A stretch of 64,000 bases of DNA from Pedobacter sp. Hv1 (GTDB lineage Bacteria; Bacteroidota; Bacteroidia; Sphingobacteriales; Sphingobacteriaceae): contig NZ_LLWP01000009.1 in assembly GCF_001412215.1 (NCBI RefSeq), forward strand, positions 248,001 through 312,000. Reading direction: 5' to 3'. Below, piece after piece: positions 44,120-53,171 of this stretch. Below the pieces are notes generated by a model. That model did no database searches. It had not been told where the DNA came from and worked only from the letters and a program-made list of their open reading frames with translations. Both the position numbers and the translations under genes were made by a program. Positions within the stretch are counted from its first letter, which is position 1, and every line of letters begins with the position of its first letter.

Positions 44120-44697
44120 TGTAGCTCAATTTTAAAAGGTGCTTTTTGAATAGTTTTAAAATTGGATTTAGTTTGATCAACAATTTTCGAATGAAGCTCT
44201 TTAGGGATGTTTTTATAATTATTAAATACATCATTTGCTGTCGCATTTGTTGTATCATAGGCTATAAAGCCTTGAATTCCGGCATAAGCTTTCAACTTTG
44301 TGAGCTGTGTTGTGGTATTTATTTTAGCTTTATTTGGAATAGTTGTAAAAACGCCAGCATCACCAACTTTCAATTCTAATGTGTTGCTAATTCGCTCCAT
44401 TCTATCTCCCACAATCCCTCCACGGGTAATAATTTCTACTTGCTTTGCCGTAAGTTGTCCTTTAAATACTTTATACACCTCAACAGTATTGGCTGTATAA
44501 ATATGTGTTTGGGTTTCATCCCAATAGGCTGCTTGACTGATTACCTTGCCTTCAAGAATAATGGTTGCATTTTCAATCCGTTCTTTTAAAGAAATCGGAA
44601 CCAATTGACCGAAGGAAGGACAAGCGTAACAAAGTAGGAGGAAGAACCCTGCCGTTCGAAGAAATTTCATTGTTTTTTGAGTAGAGGTTAATTTCAT
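44116..44697 (-). CDS. Exported protein of unknown function
   Basis: A 193-residue protein with a signal peptide (MKFLRTAGFFLLLCYACPSFGQ if translation starts at the ATG at 44670, nine codons inside the longer frame). The mature part holds LKERIENATIILEGKVISQAAYWDETQTHIYTANTVEVYKVFKG, resembling an OB-like or adhesion module often found beside sorting-domain proteins. I do not recognise a named family. Its stop overlaps the start of the 969-residue protein by four bases, so the two are translationally coupled. Confidence 0.72.
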   Translation of the reverse strand: MKLTSTQKTMKFLRTAGFFLLLCYACPSFGQLVPISLKERIENATIILEGKVISQAAYWDETQTHIYTANTVEVYKVFKGQLTAKQVEIITRGGIVGDRMERISNTLELKVGDAGVFTTIPNKAKINTTTQLTKLKAYAGIQGFIAYDTTNATANDVFNNYKNIPKELHSKIVDQTKSNFKTIQKAPFKIELQ

Positions 44698-45001
44698 AGA
44701 TGAAGCGTTAATTAAAAACTTAGTTGATAAATTTTTTGAAGATAATAGATTTATTTAGAATGAGATGTGCTTATTTTTAAATTATTTGAAAATCAGAATC
44801 TTAAGATTTTTAAGGTGCGGAAAACTGTAGAGTTTCTGACAGGAAATGAAATTTGTATGTATAAAAGCAGTATCTTTAATTAAGTCTTAAACTTGATAAA
44901 ATAGCGCATATTCCCAATCATAGAACTCAACTTAACCAAGCCATAGAACATACTGAGTCTGTCTTTAAAAAACCAACTTTATAAATTTATATAACTGAAC
45001 A
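44698..45001. other. 304-base divergent intergenic region
   Basis: It must hold promoters for the leftward sorting-domain operon and for the rightward DUF885 gene, but I find no full TTG/TAnnTTTG match on either strand. It is AT-rich, with no RNA gene or clear repeat. Confidence 0.5.
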
Positions 45002-46777
45002 ATGAAAAAACTAGCTTTTGCTTTATTGATTGTAACCACAATCAGTGCTTGTAAACAATCAGGTAAGCCTACCACCGAAGCCAATAAAAACTTTGCAGCT
45101 TTATGCGAGCAATATTATGAGGATGGCTTGAAACTCAATCCCATTAACGCCACGTTTATTGGCGATGAAAGATACAATGACCTTTTACCCAATGATGGGT
45201 CGGTAGCTTATATCAAGGAATATGGAGACTTTAATAAACGCTTTCTGGATAGTTTGACCAAATACGACAGGGAAAGCTTAAATGCAAACGATAAACTGTC
45301 GTATGATTTTTTAAAGGATCAGTTAGACATGAACATAGAAGGGCTTAAATACCACTCAGAATATTTGCCGTTTAACCAAATGTTTGCCTTGCCTTTAACC
45401 ATTGGTCAATTAGGGTCTGGAACAGGAGCGCAACCCTTTAAAACGGTAAAGAATTACGAAGATTGGTTGAAACGTGTTACTGCATTTTCCGTTTGGGCAG
45501 ATACAGCCATTGGCAATTTTAAAAAGGGGATGCAAAAAGACATTGTGTTACCTAAAGCATTGGTGGTTAAAATGGTTCCACAAATGCAGAGCATGGTGGT
45601 GGCAAACCCAGAGCAGAGCTTGTTTTATGGACCAATTAAACTGATGCCTAAAGACTTTTCTCCAGCAGATCAGAAAAGATTAACTGAAGCATATAAAAAA
45701 ACCATTCAAACCGTAATTGTGCCTACCTATAAAAAATTAGGCGACTTTTTGCAGAATGAATACCTCCCTAAAGCCAGAACAACTTCGGGCATGTCGGCTA
45801 TGCCAGGTGGTGCCGAATGGTATGCCTATTTAGTGCGTCAGCAGACCACTACCAAAAAAACACCAGAAGAGATTTATCAGACAGGTTTGAAAGAGGTGGC
45901 CCGAATTAAGGCACAGATGGATAGCATCAAAAATCTGGTAGGTTTTAAAGGCGATCTTAAAGCATTTTTCGAATACATGAAAACAGACCCTAAGTTTATG
46001 CCTTACAAAACACCAAAAGAAGTATTGGCTGCTTTTGAAGATATTCACCAAAGGATGAAACCGAACTTGAAAAAAATGTTCGACCATGAGCCTAAAACAC
46101 CTTTTGAAATTAGACAAACCGAAGCTTTTAGAGCAGCATCTGCCAGTGCCGAGTACAACCAAGGTTCTGCAGATGGCAAAAGACCAGGGATATTTTATGT
46201 GCCTATTTTAGATGCCACAAAGTTCAACATCACATCTGGTATGGAATCGTTGTTTTTGCATGAGGCTATCCCAGGGCACCACTATCAGATTTCTTTAACA
46301 CAAGAAAATACTTCATTGCCTAAATTTCGCAGGTTTGGTTTCCACAATGCTTATGTAGAGGGTTGGGCTTTGTATTGCGAATCATTGGGTAAAGAGTTGG
46401 GCCTATATCAAGATCCGTATCAACACATGGGTGCTTTGGGCGATGAGATGCACCGTGCCATCCGCTTAGTGGTTGATGTGGCCATCCATACCAAAAACAT
46501 GAGCAGAGAAGAAGCCATCAAATACATGATGGACAATGAGGCGATAAGTGAAGAAGGTGCCACTGCAGAAATTGAGCGTTACATGGGTATCCCGGCTCAG
46601 GCATTGGGTTACAAAACAGGAGCCATGAAAATAAGAGAACTGAGAGCTAAGTACGAAAAAGAATTGGGTGCTAAATTCAAACTTTCTGCTTTCCATACCG
46701 AAGTTTTAAAAGATGGTTCTTTACCATTAAGCGTATTTGAAGCTAAAATGGATGCTTGGGCGGCAACTCAAAAATAA
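45002..46777 (+). CDS. DUF885 putative zinc peptidase, lipoprotein
   Basis: A 591-residue lipoprotein with an SPII signal ending TISAC (C17) and the DUF885 signature. The likely zinc site is FLHEAIPGHHYQ (H420, E421, H426), a variant HExxxGH arrangement, with a downstream glutamate in YVEGWALYCE (about 455) as possible third ligand. Members are thought to be peptidases related in fold to M3/M2-type helical enzymes; the substrate is unknown. It is transcribed alone and ends at a hairpin terminator. Confidence 0.88.
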   Translation: MKKLAFALLIVTTISACKQSGKPTTEANKNFAALCEQYYEDGLKLNPINATFIGDERYNDLLPNDGSVAYIKEYGDFNKRFLDSLTKYDRESLNANDKLSYDFLKDQLDMNIEGLKYHSEYLPFNQMFALPLTIGQLGSGTGAQPFKTVKNYEDWLKRVTAFSVWADTAIGNFKKGMQKDIVLPKALVVKMVPQMQSMVVANPEQSLFYGPIKLMPKDFSPADQKRLTEAYKKTIQTVIVPTYKKLGDFLQNEYLPKARTTSGMSAMPGGAEWYAYLVRQQTTTKKTPEEIYQTGLKEVARIKAQMDSIKNLVGFKGDLKAFFEYMKTDPKFMPYKTPKEVLAAFEDIHQRMKPNLKKMFDHEPKTPFEIRQTEAFRAASASAEYNQGSADGKRPGIFYVPILDATKFNITSGMESLFLHEAIPGHHYQISLTQENTSLPKFRRFGFHNAYVEGWALYCESLGKELGLYQDPYQHMGALGDEMHRAIRLVVDVAIHTKNMSREEAIKYMMDNEAISEEGATAEIERYMGIPAQALGYKTGAMKIRELRAKYEKELGAKFKLSAFHTEVLKDGSLPLSVFEAKMDAWAATQK

Positions 46778-46782
46778 AATGG

Positions 46783-46826
46783 AAAATGTAAGATGGAAGA
46801 GGGAATTGCTTTCATCTTACATTTTT
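46783..46826 (+). terminator. Hairpin terminator after the DUF885 gene
   Basis: AAAATGTAAGATG (46783-46795) pairs perfectly with CATCTTACATTTT (46813-46825), followed by T. Its left arm belongs to a 20-base element repeated at 59601-59620 with one difference. Confidence 0.75.
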
Positions 46827-46878
46827 AAATAGGCTGACTGATCGTTATTAAATTCTAATTTATTGTGACTTGATTTTT

Positions 46879-46911
46879 TTGCTCGAACGAAAGTCAAAAA
46901 GCTTATTTTTG
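46879..46911 (+). promoter_or_regulatory. Putative promoter of the Dabb gene
   Basis: TTG at 46879-46881 and TATTTTTG at 46904-46911 are 22 bases apart, at the long end of the accepted range. The transcript would begin near 46917, about 14 bases before the ATG. Confidence 0.5.
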
Positions 46912-46930
46912 GGCTATAAAATTAAAAACC

Positions 46931-47227
46931 ATGATCGCCCATCACGTATTATTTTGGCTAAAAGCCGACACCACAGCAGCACAATTAACAGCCTTCCGTA
47001 AAGGATTAGATTCTTTAGAGCAAATTGCTGTTGTAAAATATTTTCATATTGGTACACCAGCTCCAATAGAACGAGCGGTGGTAGATACCACATACACTTT
47101 TAGCCTCGTTTTGTTTTTTGAAGATATGGCCGGTCATGATGTTTACCAAAGCCACCCTATCCATCAGGCATTTTTGGATGAGTTTAGGATCTTTTTTGAA
47201 AAGGTAATCATCTACGATGCCGAATAG
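46931..47227 (+). CDS. Dabb-family (stress-responsive A/B barrel) protein
   Basis: A 98-residue protein, the normal single-domain length. It starts MIAHHVLFWLKADTTAAQLTAFRKGLDSL, the conserved Dabb opening, and contains YTFSLVLFFEDMAGHDVYQSHPIHQAFLDEF. These ferredoxin-like dimeric barrels include stress-induced proteins and cofactor-free enzymes. No signal peptide, so cytoplasmic. Function of this member unknown. Confidence 0.88.
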   Translation: MIAHHVLFWLKADTTAAQLTAFRKGLDSLEQIAVVKYFHIGTPAPIERAVVDTTYTFSLVLFFEDMAGHDVYQSHPIHQAFLDEFRIFFEKVIIYDAE

Positions 47228-47295
47228 GAAGAAACTCTGATCAACTGAGAATTACCAACTGAAAACTGAGAACTGAAAACTGCCATCTTTTTTAG

Positions 47296-47303
47296 TATTT
47301 TTG
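47296..47303 (+). promoter_or_regulatory. Putative -7 element right at the hisS start
   Basis: TATTTTTG matches TAnnTTTG and ends five bases before the hisS ATG at 47308. If used, the transcript would begin at or next to the ATG. Only CTG (47273-47275) stands at 20 bases upstream in place of TTG. Confidence 0.4.
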
Positions 47304-47307
47304 CCCC

Positions 47308-48705
47308 ATGTCTATTACCAAGCCCAGTTTACCAAAAGGAACAAGAGATTTTTCGCCACAAGAAATGGTGAAACGCAATTATATTTTTGATACCATTAAA
47401 ACGGTTTTCAAAAAATATGGTTATGCCGAAATACAAACACCAAGTATGGAGAACTTGTCTACCTTAACTGGTAAATATGGTGATGAAGGGGACAAATTGA
47501 TCTTCAAGATTTTAAATAGCGGAGATTTTTTAAAAGAAGCAGACAATAAAAAGCAGAAGGATCAAAGTTTTGAATACAATTCGAAGAACTTGTTGCCTTT
47601 GGTTTCGGAAAAAGCATTGCGCTATGATCTAACTGTGCCATTTGCCCGCTACGTGGTGATGCACCAGAGTGAAATTTCATTTCCTTTTAAGCGTTTTCAG
47701 GTACAGCCAGTTTGGCGTGCAGATCGACCGCAAAAAGGCCGCTATAGAGAGTTTTATCAGTGCGATGCCGATGTAGTTGGCTCGCCTTCTTTACTCAACG
47801 AAGCAGAGTTTGTGTTGATCTATCATGAAGCGCTGAGCAATTTGGGCCTAAAAGATTTTAACATCAAAATCAATAACCGGAAAATTTTATCAGGCATAGC
47901 CGAAATTATCGGTAAACCAGAGTTGATTGTAGACATGACAGTTGCCATTGATAAATTGGATAAAATTGGTTTTGATGGCGTAACAAAAGAATTAATAGAG
48001 CGTGGATTTACCACTGCCGATATTGATCAGTTAAAACCAGTCATTTTATTAGAAGGTACAAACAGTGAAAAACTGCAAAGCCTGAAATCTGTTTTAGCCA
48101 ACTCTACAATCGGTTTAAAAGGAATTGAAGAAATTGAAACAGTCTTCAACTATATCTCCAATCTTAAATCTCCAATCTCAAATCTTTCAACAGTAGTTGA
48201 ATTAGATATTACGCTGGCCCGAGGTCTAAATTATTATACAGGTTGTATTTTCGAAGTGAAAACCAATGAGGTAGCCATGGGAAGTATTGGCGGCGGCGGT
48301 CGTTATGATGATTTAACAGGCATGTTCGGTTTAAAAGATTTGACAGGTGTTGGTATCTCTTTCGGCGCAGACCGGATTTACGATGTGTTGGAAGAGTTGA
48401 ACCTTTTCCCAACGGCTACTGCACAAGGTACAACAGTGTTGATCAGTAATTTTGATGAAGCAGCTGAATTGTATGCCTTACCCATCTTACAACAGTTAAG
48501 AACAGCTAATATTTCGGCAGAGTTATATCCATCGGCAGCGAAGCTTAAAAAGCAGATGAGTTATGCTGATGCCAAACGAATCCCTTATGTACTTTTAATT
48601 GGTGGAGATGAAGTGCAAAGCGGAATGCTGACACTTAAAAACATGGAAAGTGGCGATCAGCAAAAGCTGGATGTTAATGCCATTGTCACTTATCTAAGTA
48701 AATAA
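47308..48705 (+). CDS. hisS: Histidine-tRNA ligase
   Basis: A 465-residue class IIa synthetase. It begins [14 protein letters not shown], has the motif 2 region [26 protein letters not shown], the histidine-binding [13 protein letters not shown] (about 310), motif 3 [16 protein letters not shown] with [15 protein letters not shown], and a C-terminal anticodon-binding domain (about 375-465, ending with LLIGGDEV). It charges tRNA-His. Downstream of the ATG at 47308 the first residues are already conserved, so no later start is possible. It is convergent with the NTF2-like gene with a one-base gap. Confidence 0.96.
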   Translation: MSITKPSLPKGTRDFSPQEMVKRNYIFDTIKTVFKKYGYAEIQTPSMENLSTLTGKYGDEGDKLIFKILNSGDFLKEADNKKQKDQSFEYNSKNLLPLVSEKALRYDLTVPFARYVVMHQSEISFPFKRFQVQPVWRADRPQKGRYREFYQCDADVVGSPSLLNEAEFVLIYHEALSNLGLKDFNIKINNRKILSGIAEIIGKPELIVDMTVAIDKLDKIGFDGVTKELIERGFTTADIDQLKPVILLEGTNSEKLQSLKSVLANSTIGLKGIEEIETVFNYISNLKSPISNLSTVVELDITLARGLNYYTGCIFEVKTNEVAMGSIGGGGRYDDLTGMFGLKDLTGVGISFGADRIYDVLEELNLFPTATAQGTTVLISNFDEAAELYALPILQQLRTANISAELYPSAAKLKKQMSYADAKRIPYVLLIGGDEVQSGMLTLKNMESGDQQKLDVNAIVTYLSK

Positions 48706-48706
48706 T

Positions 48707-49174
48707 TTACTTCTTGGTCATAAAGCTGCTCAGGTTTTTCATGGCCTGAGTACTTATCTTTTTGCGCAAAAAACCTGTCCACCCAAACAAAATGCCATTA
48801 ATGCCCAAGGCTTGTTTAGCCCAGGTATAAAAGTTGAAATGGTCGATATGTTTGACAATTTTACCATTTTCTATTTCAAAAGTAGCATCAATTCTATTGA
48901 TTACTTGGTTGCCTGTTAGGGAAAAAGTATAGTAGGCATCCCAATGGGCTTTTACCGCATTCTCATTGGCAGCAATCTGACCAAATTCTACACGCATGTC
49001 TTTCCCTTTTAAAATCAACATCTCCCACATTGCCTTCACCTGAGCTGCGTCTAGATTTTTAAAAACAGCATCGCTAAAAGTAGTATTATCTGCATAACAG
49101 GCCTGCATTCCTTTATAATCTTTTTGCTGAAAGCAGGTATAAAAATGATGGATCAATTGTTCGTTGGCATTCAT
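48707..49174 (-). CDS. NTF2-like (SnoaL-type) protein
   Basis: A 155-residue NTF2-fold protein. The cone-shaped domain shows as LIHHFYTCFQQKDYKGMQACYADNTTFSDAVF, then VKAHWDAYYTF and KIVKHIDHFNFYTWAKQALG, typical of the SnoaL-like group that binds small ligands. No signal peptide, and no catalytic pair can be assigned. It is the last gene before the accessory patch and is read towards hisS. Confidence 0.85.
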   Translation of the reverse strand: MNANEQLIHHFYTCFQQKDYKGMQACYADNTTFSDAVFKNLDAAQVKAMWEMLILKGKDMRVEFGQIAANENAVKAHWDAYYTFSLTGNQVINRIDATFEIENGKIVKHIDHFNFYTWAKQALGINGILFGWTGFLRKKISTQAMKNLSSFMTKK

Positions 49175-49183
49175 TTGATGGAG

Positions 49184-49203
49184 TTTTCTTAAATGTAAGA
49201 AAA
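49184..49203. other. Perfect hairpin in the NTF2-like gene leader
   Basis: TTTTCTTA (49184-49191) and TAAGAAAA (49196-49203) form an 8-base stem with AATG in the loop. It lies 10-29 bases before the ATG, at or just after the predicted transcription start, so it may be an operator or a leader hairpin. Confidence 0.4.
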
Positions 49204-49209
49204 TTTAAG

Positions 49210-49240
49210 CAAACCTATTTAAGGTTTGTGCTCTATTCAA
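49210..49240 (-). promoter_or_regulatory. Promoter of the NTF2-like gene
   Basis: On the minus strand TTG (49240-49238) precedes TAGGTTTG (49217-49210) by 20 bases. Start near 49204. Confidence 0.6.
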
Positions 49241-49309
49241 CTGTAAAAAGGTCTCGGATAAAGAATTGGTCGTTTCGTACAAAGTATATGGCTCTCTGGA
49301 CAAGGTAAC

Positions 49310-49339
49310 TTGTATAAAGCATGTGCAAAAATAACTTTG
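49310..49339 (+). promoter_or_regulatory. Promoter of the HExxH lipoprotein gene
   Basis: TTG (49310-49312) and TAACTTTG (49332-49339) are 19 bases apart, a full match to the Bacteroidota consensus. The leader would be about 75 bases. Confidence 0.7.
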
Positions 49340-49421
49340 CTGAAAGTTTAAAAAAACAAACATAGTTCCTTAACACTAACAGCTATGTAAACAATTAATT
49401 TTTTACCACATTCATTTACCA

Positions 49422-50858
49422 ATGATTACACCAAATAAGAAAAACAAAACTATTTTATGGGGCATGCTGGCAGTTGTACTGCTGGTTATCAGCTCGTGTG
49501 CAAAGGACAAAATTACCAATGAGGAGACCAACAAATTGCTACCTTTAGAAAATGCCAAACTGAACAGCTTGAAACAATCGTACGGCCGACAAGAAAGCCT
49601 AGTACTTAACAACGACAATTGGATCAATTCTCTTTCTCCAGATTGGGCCAAGATCAATGTAAACATAGTTGACGGCAGTAAAGTTTATGAAGTTAGCCTT
49701 AAAAACCCCAAACGTGTATTTGCCACAACCACAGTTGTTGATAAAAGAAATGCCGAGCAATTGGTGAACAGCAGTTTAACCAAGTTGCTGATATTTGAAG
49801 ATTTGAAAGGTAACCTTAAAACCTGTTTTATGGAATTGATTGCATTTAACCACCCCGAAAAATTGCAGCAGTTGCGCTATAAAAACTATCAAGACTTTGA
49901 TGGGATCGTTAATTTTTACGAAATGGACGGAACCTTGGCCAAAGGATGGATCATTACAAAAGGAAAAGTTACCGCAGGCACCAAAGCTTCAATTGTAAAT
50001 GGCCTTAGTAAAGCTAAAAATTCGGGTCTGCAAACCCAGGCAATGGCACCATGTGGTACCATAAATGTTTTAAAATGGAGAGAAAAATGTGTTTCTACAA
50101 CGGGTATAGAAGGCTATGGTGGTGGCGGCTATATGGAATGTACTTGGGAACAATATAATGAAACGCAAACCAGGTATTGCGATGTGCCGCAAGAGGAAGA
50201 AGAGGGAGGCTATATTCCAGGGCCTGCTGGGAATGGTGGTGATCCTGAACCTGAGCCAGGGGAAATTATGAATGAATTGGATGGATATCCTTGCGCAAAA
50301 TCTCTTGTTGAAAATATGCCTAGTTTAAAGGGGGATATTGCAGATAAAATAAATAAGATGTTTGGGAAAAAAGATGATATCAAAATAAATTTTTATGCTG
50401 ATCCTTCATTAAATGCTCAAACTGATGGTGAATTGAATAAATTCGGGTTCATCATGGGAAAAAATATCTATGGCCTTGGATTGAATACAACTATGCTTGG
50501 TAAAGCAAGTAAGGAATATATCTTAGTTACTATGTACCACGAGGCCATGCATGCTTATTTGGCGCATAAGAAGAAGGTATTAGGAGATGTCGAATTTCAA
50601 AGACAATTTAATGGATTTGAAGTAAACGGAGGTAGATTAATGGGGGCTGTTGATCCACAGCACGCCACAATGGCTCACCAAGATTTTATTAGTGGTCTGG
50701 CAGGAGTAATAAAGTCTTTCAACTCTAGTTTTAGTACTGAAAGAGCTACAGCCCTTGCAAAGCTTGGTATAGTGAACCTTACCCCTGCTGAAATAGTAAT
50801 AAATGCGCAAGAAAGAGATACTACAGTACCAGGGTATACAGGAACTAAATGCCCTTAA
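49422..50858 (+). CDS. Lipoprotein with C-terminal HExxH metallopeptidase-like domain
   Basis: A 478-residue protein not in a family I can name. SPII signal ends LVISSC (C26). The N-terminal half (about 30-205) is mixed alpha/beta, then comes a cysteine-containing region with glycine runs (about 208-255), a glutamate-, glycine- and proline-rich linker (about 255-285), and a C-terminal domain (about 290-478) with MYHEAMHAYLAHKKK (H373, E374, H377). A possible third ligand is in DPQHATMAHQDF (about 415-425). The modular layout with a flexible linker resembles surface or effector proteins. Likely zinc peptidase on the outside of the cell; substrate unknown. Strong own promoter at 49310-49339. 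Confidence 0.8.
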   Translation: MITPNKKNKTILWGMLAVVLLVISSCAKDKITNEETNKLLPLENAKLNSLKQSYGRQESLVLNNDNWINSLSPDWAKINVNIVDGSKVYEVSLKNPKRVFATTTVVDKRNAEQLVNSSLTKLLIFEDLKGNLKTCFMELIAFNHPEKLQQLRYKNYQDFDGIVNFYEMDGTLAKGWIITKGKVTAGTKASIVNGLSKAKNSGLQTQAMAPCGTINVLKWREKCVSTTGIEGYGGGGYMECTWEQYNETQTRYCDVPQEEEEGGYIPGPAGNGGDPEPEPGEIMNELDGYPCAKSLVENMPSLKGDIADKINKMFGKKDDIKINFYADPSLNAQTDGELNKFGFIMGKNIYGLGLNTTMLGKASKEYILVTMYHEAMHAYLAHKKKVLGDVEFQRQFNGFEVNGGRLMGAVDPQHATMAHQDFISGLAGVIKSFNSSFSTERATALAKLGIVNLTPAEIVINAQERDTTVPGYTGTKCP

Positions 50859-50868
50859 ATATATAATT

Positions 50869-51828
50869 ATGAAAAGATTTGTAATAGCATTAATATTATT
50901 AACATTAGGGACAATTACGAAACTAAATGCGCAAAGTAAGATAGCTTATTTTCTATTGGAAAAAGGCAAGGAAAAAGGTTTCAGATTTAATCATATCAAG
51001 TGTGCTGATGGCAATTATAAGGCCGAACTTTTCAACGTTTTTTTTGATGCAGATACCAATATGTTTACTCTTTTTACAGCATTACCAGATTTGGGATATA
51101 GGGAGCCAAAGTGGCAAGAGGTTAAATTAGATACTATAAGGCATAAATTGATTGCGCCTGATACAGTTTATAACCAATACAGGGCAGCAGGAACGAGATT
51201 TGGATTGTCGTATTTTAGAAGTGGGATAAATAGGGATTTAGAGGCCTCATTAATGAAGAGTGAATCCATTAAGCCGATTATCAAAAGAGATGGTAAGTAT
51301 TATACCCCTTTATCTCCAACTTTGATGGAACATTTTTTATTGGTTAAAATTCAGGCTGATAACTCTGAAATGCATGTGATAAACATGTTTCCAAACCTAA
51401 GTCAGTTTTTTGAGATTAATGTTGATGTTCCTATTTTTCCATTGAAAAAATTTGAGGAAGAGTATACAAAACGATTTAACCATCCTTCTTTTAATGCTGG
51501 CGATGGGCCGGATTTTTACAATGCCTATTATGCCTACAATCAGCCCATACTGCTTAGAGATAAAAGTATTATGATTAATGGAGAAACGGCTTATAAATTT
51601 TGGACTTTGGCTTCGTGGAAAATCGATGGAAAAAATAATGAAAGAGGGATAGATAGGTTTGCCTACATACCTGGCACTGGCATTGTAAGTGGGGCTTTTA
51701 GCTATCATTTCCGTTATAACAATAAAGGACAGATCAATACCCCGCCACGAGATCTTTTACTTGCCAATTATTTAGCCGACATACAACTAATGCCTTATGA
51801 GATTGATGGCAAGCCAGTTAAAAAATAG
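50869..51828 (+). CDS. Secreted protein of unknown function
   Basis: About 319 residues from the ATG at 50869, with a signal peptide (1-22, ending LNAQ). The mature part has scattered aromatic residues and GINGETAYKFWTLASWK-style beta segments; I recognise no family or catalytic motif. The longer frame from 50803 overlaps the end of the HExxH lipoprotein and lacks a proper signal, so the later start is preferred. The gap to the lipoprotein gene is 10 bases, so the two are cotranscribed and perhaps act together. Confidence 0.75.
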   Translation: MKRFVIALILLTLGTITKLNAQSKIAYFLLEKGKEKGFRFNHIKCADGNYKAELFNVFFDADTNMFTLFTALPDLGYREPKWQEVKLDTIRHKLIAPDTVYNQYRAAGTRFGLSYFRSGINRDLEASLMKSESIKPIIKRDGKYYTPLSPTLMEHFLLVKIQADNSEMHVINMFPNLSQFFEINVDVPIFPLKKFEEEYTKRFNHPSFNAGDGPDFYNAYYAYNQPILLRDKSIMINGETAYKFWTLASWKIDGKNNERGIDRFAYIPGTGIVSGAFSYHFRYNNKGQINTPPRDLLLANYLADIQLMPYEIDGKPVKK

Positions 51829-51894
51829 AGGCAATAGACCAGATGTAATGTTCTATTAATGTGGTTATGTAATTTCGTATAAGAGAATGTTAAT

Positions 51895-52356
51895 ATGAAA
51901 AATAATAGATTAATTTTGTTGATTACGGTACTGTTGTTTAACGTAGCTGTCACTTTCAGTCAGAGTAGAAGAGAAGCTGAAATTTCTACCGTAGAGCACT
52001 TTGTAAAGGCTATTTTTTTAGAGAAGAATACTCTAGGGTCTGTAGTTGATAACTTTATCTATTTTGAGCCCGTTGACAATGCAAAATACACCAGGTCCGC
52101 TCGGATAAAAATTTTGGCGAAGCATTTAAAAAAGATAAAAAAGGAAAAGAGTGTATTATTTGATCCAAAAGATTTTCATATTGTAGCATACAACAATTAT
52201 GAAAACAATAAGGTTAGGTTTTCGAAAATGACTAAGGATGTTTTCATTTTGGTAAGCAAAAATAAACCAGTAATGTATTTCTATTTAAAAAACGCTAGAA
52301 TACTTTCTTTTGATTACATTATTAAAGGAGATGAAGGTTTATTCATAACGTATTAG
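51895..52356 (+). CDS. Small secreted protein of unknown function
   Basis: A 153-residue protein with a signal peptide (about 1-22, ending VTFSQ). The mature part begins SRREAEISTVEHFVKAIFLEKNTLG and is rich in lysine and asparagine (KHLKKIKKEKSVLFDPKDF). The overall layout recalls periplasmic NTF2-like or immunity-like small proteins, but no match can be claimed. It lies 66 bases after the previous gene, same strand. Confidence 0.68.
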   Translation: MKNNRLILLITVLLFNVAVTFSQSRREAEISTVEHFVKAIFLEKNTLGSVVDNFIYFEPVDNAKYTRSARIKILAKHLKKIKKEKSVLFDPKDFHIVAYNNYENNKVRFSKMTKDVFILVSKNKPVMYFYLKNARILSFDYIIKGDEGLFITY

Positions 52357-52417
52357 ATATTATTTCATCATTAAAAAACAGTTAATCTAAGCAGCATCAA
52401 ATGTAATGAGGTAGTTT

Positions 52418-52603
52418 ATGAAAAATAGAAAAAACTTTGGATCATACTTGTCTCTATTATCGTTGTGTCTAACATACCACCATTTTCAGAAATTTTCAGA
52501 TTTTTCCTTGATCAAAAACTTTACAGATACAGTAACAGCGACGGAACAAGTACCTTCTATGAATTTATGAGTCGTGGTTTTGAGATGGCAAAAAAGAGGC
52601 ACA
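52418..52603 (+). pseudogene. Truncated, frameshifted copy of the 127-residue membrane-anchored protein
   Basis: This stretch matches the start of the gene at 53728 with about fifteen mismatches over 186 bases. The A run after codon 4 has six A residues here against seven at 53728, a one-base loss that shifts the frame and gives a stop after 49 codons. Homology stops near 52603, after codons equivalent to about 60 of 127, so the C-terminal half is absent. It is a decayed duplicate, not a working gene. Confidence 0.85.
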
Positions 52604-52634
52604 TAGCAAACTTAAACATTCAGCTCATTAAATT

Positions 52635-53135
52635 ATGAAATCAAAAATTGTATGTATACTAGGCGTTTTGGTTCCATTTTCATTGGTTCATTTTTGGCAT
52701 GAAGATGAAGACAAGTTCCCAACAGCATTGAGTTTGTCCATCATATTTGCCCTCATTTATTTGATTTGTTTTTTTATAGGTGTTTTCAAAAAGAGAGTAA
52801 TCCTAATTCTATCATTGCCGGTCTACATTGTTAGTTTTATATTGTTATTTCAGCTAGTTAATTATCAAACAGATAGAAATGAACTTAATGCAGAAAAACT
52901 GATTAAATCATTAGAGCAATACAAATTAAAAACAGGGGAGTATCCTGACTCTTTAACCGAACTAAAGCCATATTACATATCAAATATACCAAAAGTGTGG
53001 TTTGGCATGTATTCAAAGGAGTATGGTTATTCATTTAATCAAAAGAATGAGAGCTATTCGTTAAGTATACAGATAGGCACTCAACCCTATAAGATTTGGG
53101 AAAGCAGTATGGGAGTCTGGCAATTTTTTGATTAA
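52635..53135 (+). CDS. Membrane protein with a pseudopilin-like C-terminal segment
   Basis: A 166-residue protein with three hydrophobic helices (about 3-20, 28-50, 55-76) and a soluble C-terminal part. The latter starts RNELNAEKLIKSLEQYKLKTGEYPDSLTELKPYYI, a pattern seen in type II pseudopilin (GspG-like) proteins and in many small Bacteroidota proteins. No prepilin cleavage site is apparent. It lies directly after the truncated paralog and before the next family member; insertion of this gene may have caused the truncation. Function unknown. Confidence 0.7.
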   Translation: MKSKIVCILGVLVPFSLVHFWHEDEDKFPTALSLSIIFALIYLICFFIGVFKKRVILILSLPVYIVSFILLFQLVNYQTDRNELNAEKLIKSLEQYKLKTGEYPDSLTELKPYYISNIPKVWFGMYSKEYGYSFNQKNESYSLSIQIGTQPYKIWESSMGVWQFFD

Positions 53136-53171
53136 AGGAAATGGACCAGAGAGTACAACATGTAATTAAAA

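Noticed and set aside
52418-52567. A 49-codon open frame as a real small gene
   Set aside because: It reads the wrong frame of a duplicated gene after a one-base loss in an A run; the intact version is at 53728.
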